Positions 1-4,708 of a DNA stretch of 7,173 bases are shown here, piece by piece; the stretch's first letter is position 1; each line of letters opens with the position of its first letter. Under the pieces are notes generated by a model, which was given only the letters and a program-made list of their open reading frames with translations, did no database searches and was not told the origin of the DNA. The position numbers and the translations under genes were made by a program. The DNA comes from Actinomycetota bacterium (lineage in GTDB: Bacteria; Actinomycetota; Actinomycetes; Nanopelagicales; Nanopelagicaceae), in contig CANHFN010000040.1 in assembly GCA_947459935.1 (NCBI GenBank), forward strand, positions 1-7,173, in the 5' to 3' direction.

Positions 1-2
1 CA

Positions 3-50
3 GATGCCGATATCGAACAGATCAAGGCTGCGCGTAAAGCAGGGCAGTAG
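3..50 (+). CDS. C-terminal tail of an unidentified upstream gene (5' end outside window)
   Basis: The third reading frame is open from the left edge and ends in TAG at 48-50. It encodes the 15-residue tail DADIEQIKAARKAGQ, which is charged and probably helical. In actinobacteria the gene upstream of hemW is often lepA, but this tail does not look like the LepA C-terminus I know, so I do not name it. Fifteen codons are too few for a family assignment. The reading frame itself is supported by its codon style (GAT GCC GAT ATC GAA) and by the stop lying about 50 nt before the next gene. It could also be a chance open frame. Confidence 0.45.
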   Translation, partial: DADIEQIKAARKAGQ

Positions 51-95
51 CTCCTTAAATTCGAGTCCATCCGTAAAGCCCCAAGGCGCTTCTGC

Positions 96-101
96 TAACT
101 T
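96..101 (+). promoter_or_regulatory. Putative -10 element (TAACTT) for the lipoprotein gene
   Basis: TAACTT fits the actinobacterial -10 pattern TAnnnT. It ends 6 nt before the ATG at 108, the distance expected if transcription starts on that ATG and the mRNA is leaderless. No clear -35 hexamer is visible about 17 nt upstream, and no Shine-Dalgarno sequence precedes either ATG (102 or 108). A TAnnnT match alone is weak evidence; the spacing is what makes it notable. Confidence 0.4.
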
Positions 102-107
102 ATGGCT

Positions 108-593
108 ATGAGAATCTCCATTAGGTCAAGAATATTTGTCGTCTTCGCGCTCTTAGGTTCACTCTTTTTGTCTGGCTGCGGATCATCAGCAGTTGAGAAT
201 GAAAGTGTTCGCGCCAGTAATTGTGCCTTAATTGCCGACTGGAATGTTTATGCCAATGACCCTTCAACTGATTACTCTCAGGGAAATGTGAATAGCTATG
301 AGTCTGAAAGTCTGAAAGAGGATCTCTTATGGAGCAAACTCCAAACAGGAGATAAGTCATATGACGCATTTCTTGAATTGCGCAAACTCAGCTACTCAAA
401 TCACTATTGGATAGCCCCACCAATGGGGGAGAGAGTTACCTTGGAAAATTATGCTTCCTTTACTTCTGAGGAAGATTTATTTGATGAAGATGCCAGTTGG
501 AAGATCATTGAGAATGTGAGGGCTAGCTGCCCAACATTCCCAAAGGAGTACTTGGCTGAAATGTTCGCACCTGTCTTGAACATGAAGTTCTGA
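108..593 (+). CDS. Small secreted lipoprotein of unknown function
   Basis: The product is a 161-residue protein with a textbook lipoprotein signal peptide. It has a basic N-terminus (Arg at 2, 6 and 8), a hydrophobic stretch at about residues 9-22, and the lipobox L-S-G-C with the lipidated cysteine at residue 24. After cleavage by signal peptidase II and lipidation it should sit on the outer face of the cytoplasmic membrane. The mature part (about 138 residues) is acidic and rich in Tyr, Trp, Ser and Glu. It has only two further cysteines, residues 39 and 141, near opposite ends of the domain, which could form a disulfide. I recognise no domain. An in-frame ATG at 102 would add two residues; 108 is preferred because a -10-like hexamer ends 6 nt before it. 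It is separated from hemW by 66 nt and has its own putative promoter, so it is probably not a functional partner of the downstream genes. Confidence 0.75.
   Translation: MRISIRSRIFVVFALLGSLFLSGCGSSAVENESVRASNCALIADWNVYANDPSTDYSQGNVNSYESESLKEDLLWSKLQTGDKSYDAFLELRKLSYSNHYWIAPPMGERVTLENYASFTSEEDLFDEDASWKIIENVRASCPTFPKEYLAEMFAPVLNMKF
302..317 (+). repeat. Tandem 8-bp direct repeat (GTCTGAAA x2) inside the lipoprotein gene
   Basis: Two perfect adjacent copies of GTCTGAAA lie at 302-309 and 310-317. They encode part of the Tyr-Glu-Ser-Glu-Ser-Leu-Lys stretch. Because the unit is 8 nt, gain or loss of one copy by replication slippage would shift the reading frame. Two copies of 8 bp can easily arise by chance. 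Confidence 0.5.
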
Positions 594-647
594 AATACTC
601 AATGGTTTTCTAAAAACTTCAGCGTCTATCCTGAACAGAATTACACA

Positions 648-653
648 TAGAAT
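648..653 (+). promoter_or_regulatory. Probable -10 element (TAGAAT) giving a leaderless hemW transcript
   Basis: TAGAAT differs from the sigma-70 consensus TATAAT at one position. It ends exactly 6 nt before the hemW ATG at 660, so the predicted transcription start coincides with the A of the start codon. The bases just before the ATG (GTACGC) contain no Shine-Dalgarno sequence, which agrees with leaderless translation, a common mode in actinobacteria. I find no convincing -35 hexamer 16-18 nt upstream. This is the best promoter candidate in the window and probably starts the operon running through hrcA-dnaJ-rsmE. Confidence 0.6.
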
Positions 654-659
654 GTACGC

Positions 660-1781
660 ATGACGCTTTCATTTTATGTGCATATTCCGTATTGCATAAA
701 GCGCTGTGGCTACTGCGACTTCAACACGTACACACCTTCAGAACTCCAAGATGGTGCAACGCTAGAAATTGTTAGCAATGATTACATCGATGCGGTCTTG
801 CATGAGTTAGAGGCTGCGCCTAACGATGCTGTTCCAACTATCTTCTTTGGCGGCGGAACACCGTCGCTTCTTCCGGCAGATGATTTGGGCCGAGTTATTG
901 CCGCTATCAAAGCGCGCAATGGTTTAGCACCCGATTGTGAGATCACTCTGGAGGCGAACCCAGATTCAGTCACTGCAGAGAAATTAGCCAGATACCTTGA
1001 AGTTGGTTTCAACCGAATTTCTTTTGGAATGCAATCTGCAAAACCACATGTTCTGGCAGCACTTGATCGCACACATAATCCAGCAAATGTTGAAAAGGCA
1101 GTCTCAATGGCTCGTGTTGCAGGCTTCAAGTCAATTAGCGTTGATTTGATTTATGGCACGCCAGGTGAATCTTTAGATGATTGGCGCGAAACAGTGAGCG
1201 CAGCATTGGCTCTAGATATCGACCACATCAGTGCATATGCATTAATCGTTGAGACAGGAACTAAGCTGGCTGCACAGATTAAACGTGGCGACCTAACTAT
1301 GCCCAATGATGACTTGATGGCAGATATGTATTTGCTGGTGGATCAGATGTGTGAAGAAGCGGGACTTACTTGGTATGAACTTTCCAACTGGTCTAAGCCA
1401 GGACATGAGTGCCTTCACAATATTGCGTATTGGCGCAACAAAAACTGGTGGGGCCTTGGACCGGGTGCGCATTCTCATGTCGATGGAAAACGTTTCTGGA
1501 ATCTCAAGCACCCAACAACGTATAAGCAAAAGCTTTTTGCAGGCCAATCACCAGTTCTGGAAAGTGAGCAGTTAACCGTTGAACAAATCAAGGATGAGGC
1601 CATTCTGCTGGGTATTCGGATGCGAGAGGGCTTAGAAATTGCACTACTTCAGCCCCACCAGTTAGAGGTATTGGGCGAGTACCGCCATAACGGTTTTGTT
1701 GAAATCAACCAGGATCACGTTCTCTTGACCCCTGCTGGGCGCTTGATCGCAGATCGAATCGTGCGAGAAATAACTATCTAG
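660..1781 (+). CDS. hemW: HemW, radical-SAM haem chaperone / coproporphyrinogen III oxidase-like protein
   Basis: The protein has 373 residues, close to the usual HemW length. The N-terminus carries the radical-SAM cluster motif C12-x3-C16-x2-C19 in the context YCIKRCGYCDFN, which should bind a [4Fe-4S] cluster and S-adenosylmethionine. Phe follows the last Cys-Asp where true oxygen-independent coproporphyrinogen oxidases (HemN) have a fourth cysteine, which favours HemW over HemN. The SAM-binding GGGTPS motif is at 64-69, and the HNxxYW motif (HNIAYW, 253-258) linked to haem binding precedes the GLGPGAHSH segment. The family is thought to deliver haem to target proteins in the cytoplasm rather than decarboxylate coproporphyrinogen; that is known for homologues, not shown here. 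The start is firm: the family pattern begins a few residues after this Met, and a -10 hexamer lies 6 nt upstream. hrcA follows closely. Confidence 0.95.
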   Translation: MTLSFYVHIPYCIKRCGYCDFNTYTPSELQDGATLEIVSNDYIDAVLHELEAAPNDAVPTIFFGGGTPSLLPADDLGRVIAAIKARNGLAPDCEITLEANPDSVTAEKLARYLEVGFNRISFGMQSAKPHVLAALDRTHNPANVEKAVSMARVAGFKSISVDLIYGTPGESLDDWRETVSAALALDIDHISAYALIVETGTKLAAQIKRGDLTMPNDDLMADMYLLVDQMCEEAGLTWYELSNWSKPGHECLHNIAYWRNKNWWGLGPGAHSHVDGKRFWNLKHPTTYKQKLFAGQSPVLESEQLTVEQIKDEAILLGIRMREGLEIALLQPHQLEVLGEYRHNGFVEINQDHVLLTPAGRLIADRIVREITI

Positions 1782-1787
1782 TACCCT
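1782..1787 (+). promoter_or_regulatory. Possible -10 element (TACCCT) upstream of hrcA
   Basis: TACCCT matches TAnnnT and ends 8 nt before the ATG at 1796, close enough for a leaderless or nearly leaderless hrcA transcript. It starts one base after the hemW stop codon. The gap holds no Shine-Dalgarno sequence beyond a poorly placed GGGA. No CIRCE inverted repeat is present here. The evidence is modest because C-rich TAnnnT matches are weak promoters and hrcA can also be read through from hemW. Confidence 0.3.
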
Positions 1788-1795
1788 TGGGACAA

Positions 1796-2524
1796 ATGTC
1801 ATCACGTCGTCTTGAAATCCTCCGCGCAATTGTCGATGAGTACGTTGCGACCCAAGAACCTGTCGGTTCTAAGTCAATAGCCGATCACCATGGACTCGGA
1901 ATTTCACCTGCCACAATTCGAAATGAAATGGCAGTTCTTGAAGATGAAGGTTTGATTACCCAGCCTCATACAAGTGCAGGACGCATTCCCACAGATCTTG
2001 GATATCGAGTTTTTGTAGATAAATTAGCAACTGTTAAGCAGCTATCAACTGCCGAGCGCAGAGCCATTGAAACATTTCTTCAGGGCTCTAATGATTTAGA
2101 AGAGTTATTGAAACGCTCCGCCAAGTTGTTAGCAGATATCACTAAGCAGGTTGCTGTGGTCACATACCCAATTATTGGAGAGAGCCGCGAAAAGATGGCT
2201 ATCTCAGGTACTGCAAACTTGGCTCGATCAGGAGAAGATTTAGGACTAACACTCTCACCAATTCTTGAAGCATTGGAAGAACAAGTTGTTATTTTGCGTT
2301 TACTAGATGAGGCGCGTTCAACTGTGCACGTTCGAATTGGCAGTGAGCAGAATGAGACAAATCTTCAATCAACATCTTTAGTAACTGTTGGTTACGGTGT
2401 TGAGTCTGCCCAACATGGCGCAGTGGGAGTTTTGGGACCAACTCGGATGGATTACGCAGGCTCTATTGCTGCAGTTGATGCGGTTGCCCGATATGTTGAA
2501 CGATTTATCAATGAGGGTCCATAA
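1796..2524 (+). CDS. hrcA: HrcA, heat-inducible transcription repressor, internally shortened
   Basis: The product is 242 residues from ATG 1796, or 245 from an in-frame TTG at 1787. HrcA represses groE/dnaK-type heat-shock genes by binding the CIRCE operator. The N-terminal winged helix is intact (about 1-75), with the family signatures VGSKSIAD, ATIRNEM..LE..G and QPHTSAGRIPT (56-68). The C-terminal part is also well conserved: SGTANL (137-142), ILEALEEQVV and the GPTRMDY block (214-220). Usual HrcA proteins have about 340 residues. Here the sequence jumps in frame from VAVVTYP to the SGTANL block, with only about a dozen residues between. The first part of the GAF-like domain and the inserted dimerising domain are therefore missing, roughly 100 residues. 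No frameshift or stop marks a decaying gene. It is immediately followed by dnaJ. The repressor may be functional with altered dimerisation, or impaired. Confidence 0.92.
   Translation: MSSRRLEILRAIVDEYVATQEPVGSKSIADHHGLGISPATIRNEMAVLEDEGLITQPHTSAGRIPTDLGYRVFVDKLATVKQLSTAERRAIETFLQGSNDLEELLKRSAKLLADITKQVAVVTYPIIGESREKMAISGTANLARSGEDLGLTLSPILEALEEQVVILRLLDEARSTVHVRIGSEQNETNLQSTSLVTVGYGVESAQHGAVGVLGPTRMDYAGSIAAVDAVARYVERFINEGP
2513..2518 (+). promoter_or_regulatory. Ribosome binding site for dnaJ (GAGGGT)
   Basis: GAGGGT lies inside the last codons of hrcA, 6 nt before the GTG at 2525. It supports the GTG start, which has no in-frame ATG competitor nearby. This is the clearest Shine-Dalgarno sequence in the window. 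Most other genes here lack one. Confidence 0.6.
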
Positions 2525-3628
2525 GTGGCAGATCATTATCAAACTTTAGGTGTAACAAAAGGTGCTAGCTCAGATGAGATCAAAAAGGCTTATCGCAAAC
2601 TAGCTCGTGAACTACATCCTGATGTGAACCCAGATCCGCATACGCAGGAAAAGTTTAAAGAAGTCACCGAAGCCTATGATGTTTTAAGTGACCCGCAAAA
2701 GCGTCATTCCTATGACATGGGTGGCAATAATCCATTTGGGGGCGCAAACTTTGGTGGCGGATTCAGCGACATCATGGATGCGTTTTTTGGAGGCGGTGGA
2801 TCACGTGGGCCACGTCCACGCACACGTGCAGGACAAGATTCACTAATACGCATTCAAGTTGATCTCAATGAAGCCTGCTTTGGAACAGAGCGTGAAATAA
2901 CAGTTGAATCAGCTGTTGTGTGTCCTAAGTGCACAGGTACAGGTTGTTTAGATGGTGATCATCCTGAAACATGTATGACATGTAAGGGACGGGGAGAAAC
3001 ACAACAAGTTGTGCGCTCTGTGATCGGGCAAGTTATGACTTCGCGCCCATGCAATGCTTGCCAGGGATATGGAAGTGTTATTAAAAGTTCTTGCCGCGAA
3101 TGTGCTGGCGAAGGACGTGTTCGTAGTCGTCAGACTATTGATGTAAAGATTCCTGCAGGAGTTGAAACTGGCAACAGAATTCAGATGTCTGGTCGTGGCG
3201 AGGTTGGCGCGGGAGGCGGACCAGCAGGGGATTTATACGTTGAAATTGTTGAAGAGCGACATGAATATTTAGTGCGCGAGAGCGACACATTACATATGGC
3301 ACTTGAAGTAACCATGATTGCCGCAGCACTTGGCACAACAGTTACCGTTGAATCACTAGATGGCCCAGTAGATGTCAACATCAAGCCTGGAACCCAAAGT
3401 GGAACTCCCATTGTTGTTAAGGGCAAGGGAATGACCCGATTGCGTCGCGGTGATCGTGGCGATCTGATTGTTCATGTGGAGGTAATTACTCCAACCAAAT
3501 TAAGCAAGGATGAAGAGAAGATTTTGCGCTCTTTTGCTGAAGCACGTGGCGAAAAAGCAAATGAGGCACATGTTAAAGGCCAGGATGGATCGATATTTAG
3601 CAAACTTAAGGGAGTGTTCCACAAGTAA
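2525..3628 (+). CDS. dnaJ: DnaJ, type I (class A) Hsp40 co-chaperone
   Basis: This 367-residue protein has the complete class A layout. The J domain spans about 4-64, with the HPD tripeptide at 31-33 that stimulates DnaK ATPase activity. A Gly/Phe-rich linker follows at about 66-95. The zinc-binding domain has all four CxxCxGxG repeats, beginning at Cys133, Cys150, Cys176 and Cys190. The C-terminal substrate-binding beta domains extend to about 325. It delivers unfolded clients to DnaK in the cytoplasm. It starts with GTG directly after the hrcA stop, preceded by a good ribosome binding site, so the two genes are co-transcribed. In actinobacteria this hrcA-linked copy is commonly the second DnaJ (DnaJ2), the other being next to dnaK and grpE; whether a second copy exists cannot be seen here. 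The C-terminal tail after about 340 is variable. Confidence 0.96.
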   Translation: MADHYQTLGVTKGASSDEIKKAYRKLARELHPDVNPDPHTQEKFKEVTEAYDVLSDPQKRHSYDMGGNNPFGGANFGGGFSDIMDAFFGGGGSRGPRPRTRAGQDSLIRIQVDLNEACFGTEREITVESAVVCPKCTGTGCLDGDHPETCMTCKGRGETQQVVRSVIGQVMTSRPCNACQGYGSVIKSSCRECAGEGRVRSRQTIDVKIPAGVETGNRIQMSGRGEVGAGGGPAGDLYVEIVEERHEYLVRESDTLHMALEVTMIAAALGTTVTVESLDGPVDVNIKPGTQSGTPIVVKGKGMTRLRRGDRGDLIVHVEVITPTKLSKDEEKILRSFAEARGEKANEAHVKGQDGSIFSKLKGVFHK

Positions 3629-4338
3629 TGTTCACACTCTTTTTCGTAGATCAATTACCCACAACAGTTGGTAGTTCCTACGAGTTTGCAAGCGAGGATG
3701 CCAATCACGCAATTCGGGTATTACGTATGCAGGCCGGTGCAGAGTTTATGCTCAGTGATGGCAAGGGATCTTGGTCGCAGGTTGTCGCCCAAGAGGTAAG
3801 CAAGAAGTCAATGAAGGTTCAAGTTGTGGAATCAGGTTTTCAAGAGCCCTTGGCCACAACAATCACAGTTGTTCAAGCACTACCTAAAGGTGATCGTGCA
3901 AAAGAGTGCATTGAGTTGTTAACAGAGGCGGGTGTTGATCGTATTGTTCCGTGGGTTTCAACCCGAAGTATTGGTAAAGGTTCAGACAAATTTGCAATCA
4001 CAGCGCGCGAAGCAAGTAAGCAATCACGTAGATTTAGGATTCCAGAAGTTACAGAGTTGGCAACAACTGCTCAGATTTGTGAGGCAATAAAGCTCAGCGA
4101 CCTGGCAATTGCTTTTCATGAAAGCGCCACCGATAAGTTATCTGATCAGATTTCATCTCACAATGTTGAACACTTGTTGATTATCATCGGACCAGAGGGT
4201 GGATTAACTGAGGAAGAGATCACCGCCTTTACTCAGGCTGGTGCCAAGGTTGCACTTATGGGACGACCAATCTTGCGCTCGGCTCATGCGGGTATCGCAG
4301 CTGTTTCAGCTGTGTCAGCGCTTTTGAAGGTATGGTAA
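3628..4338 (+). CDS. rsmE: RsmE, 16S rRNA (uracil(1498)-N(3))-methyltransferase
   Basis: RsmE methylates U1498 of 16S rRNA (E. coli numbering) in the small ribosomal subunit, using S-adenosylmethionine. The 236-residue protein has an N-terminal PUA-like RNA-binding part, with H27-A-I-R-V-L-R-M matching the family's substrate-binding pattern. A C-terminal SPOUT (alpha/beta knot) domain follows: QALPKGDRAKECIELLTEAGV (from 83), EASKQSRR (128-135), IIGPEGGLTEEE (186-197) and the knot segment MGRPILRSAHAGIAA (211-225). The knot usually reads LG..ILR.ETA; SAHAG here is a mild variant. The stretch between R113-S114 and E128-A129 is about 10 residues shorter than in typical actinobacterial homologues and lacks the usual tryptophan/lysine-rich loop. 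The ATG overlaps the dnaJ stop by one base (TAATG), and an AGGGAG lies 13 nt upstream, rather far, so translation is probably coupled to dnaJ. Confidence 0.93.
   Translation: MFTLFFVDQLPTTVGSSYEFASEDANHAIRVLRMQAGAEFMLSDGKGSWSQVVAQEVSKKSMKVQVVESGFQEPLATTITVVQALPKGDRAKECIELLTEAGVDRIVPWVSTRSIGKGSDKFAITAREASKQSRRFRIPEVTELATTAQICEAIKLSDLAIAFHESATDKLSDQISSHNVEHLLIIIGPEGGLTEEEITAFTQAGAKVALMGRPILRSAHAGIAAVSAVSALLKVW
4296..4314 (+). other. Potential stem-loop near the 3' end of rsmE
   Basis: CGCAGCTG (4296-4303) and CAGCTGTG (4307-4314) can pair as an 8-bp stem with one G-U wobble around a TTT loop. It lies inside codons for the small-residue C-terminal helix of RsmE (Ala-Ala-Val-Ser-Ala-Val-Ser-Ala), which could explain the repetition. 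No T-tract follows directly, so it is not a standard intrinsic terminator. Confidence 0.3.
4331..4336 (+). promoter_or_regulatory. Possible internal -10 element (TATGGT) for the HIT gene
   Basis: TATGGT overlaps the last codons of rsmE and ends exactly 6 nt before the GTG at 4343. This is the same spacing as for hemW, and AATTAA sits between. The HIT gene has no good Shine-Dalgarno sequence; the nearest purine run, GAAGG, is about 12 nt away. A leaderless internal transcript is therefore possible. The sequence is constrained by the rsmE Val-Trp-stop codons, so chance is a serious alternative. Confidence 0.3.
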
Positions 4339-4342
4339 TTAA

Positions 4343-4690
4343 GTGGCGCTAGATTCCAATTGCATTTTCTGCAAGATAATTGAGGGAGAAATCCCGGCTG
4401 ATATTGTGCTGCGCAATGAAAATGTTGTGGCTTTTAATGATCTCAATCCCCAAGCACCCACACATGTCTTACTTATCCCAACCTTGCACACAGAAAATGC
4501 TGCAGGTATCGCACGAAACAGTGCGACCATGACGGCTGATCTTTTCTTGGCCGCTGATCAGATCGCCAAAGAGCGCGGCCTTAATGGCTACAGAACTGTT
4601 TTTAACACCGGGGAAGCGGCCGGACAAAGCGTCTTTCACGCTCACCTACATCTTCTGGGTGGGCGCGCCATGACATGGCCGCCCGGTTAA
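4343..4690 (+). CDS. HIT-family hydrolase (HinT-like purine nucleoside phosphoramidase)
   Basis: This complete 115-residue histidine-triad protein has normal HinT length. The N-terminal CIFCKIIEGEIPA segment (residues 7-19, Cys7 and Cys10) is typical of bacterial HinT. The conserved N-D-L-N-P-Q-A-P-T-H segment lies at 32-41. The catalytic triad motif H99-A-H101-L-H103 sits in QSVFHAHLHLLGGR, followed by the usual M-T-W-P-P-G end. Family members hydrolyse adenosine phosphoramidates or aminoacyl-AMP; the exact substrate here is unknown. The start is GTG at 4343, 4 nt after the rsmE stop, and it leaves the CIFC motif at the normal distance from the N-terminus. It lies between rsmE and phoH as in many actinobacteria, and phoH follows after 18 nt. 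Confidence 0.93.
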   Translation: MALDSNCIFCKIIEGEIPADIVLRNENVVAFNDLNPQAPTHVLLIPTLHTENAAGIARNSATMTADLFLAADQIAKERGLNGYRTVFNTGEAAGQSVFHAHLHLLGGRAMTWPPG

Positions 4691-4693
4691 AGA

Positions 4694-4699
4694 TAGATT
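4694..4699 (+). promoter_or_regulatory. Possible -10 element (TAGATT) upstream of phoH
   Basis: TAGATT lies in the 18-nt gap between the HIT stop and the phoH ATG at 4709, with 9 nt between the hexamer and the ATG. That would give a leaderless mRNA or one with a leader of only a few bases. The gap has no Shine-Dalgarno sequence (ACCCTCAT directly precedes the ATG). This suggests a second transcription unit, phoH-ybeY-CBS, within the cluster. No -35 motif is evident. Confidence 0.35.
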
Positions 4700-4708
4700 T
4701 ACCCTCAT

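Noticed and set aside
584..620. Inverted repeat TGAAGTT / AACTTCA and a nested GTTTT-CTA-AAAAC hairpin after the lipoprotein gene, as a possible terminator
   Set aside because: The outer arms are 7 bp around a loop of about 25 nt and the inner stem is AT-only. The two structures compete for the same bases and no T-tract follows, so it is too weak to call a terminator.
914..930. TTAGCACCC followed by GTGAG in hemW as a possible CIRCE element
   Set aside because: Only the left arm is similar to CIRCE, the right arm does not match GAGTGCTAA, and it lies inside coding sequence far from hrcA.
782..1129. A 115-codon minus-strand open frame inside hemW
   Set aside because: It is antisense to the radical-SAM core of HemW, has no family resemblance and no start signals.
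660..1781. Annotation as HemN (oxygen-independent coproporphyrinogen III oxidase)
   Set aside because: The protein has Phe instead of the fourth Cys after the CxxxCxxC cluster motif, carries the HNxxYW motif, and has HemW length rather than the longer HemN length.
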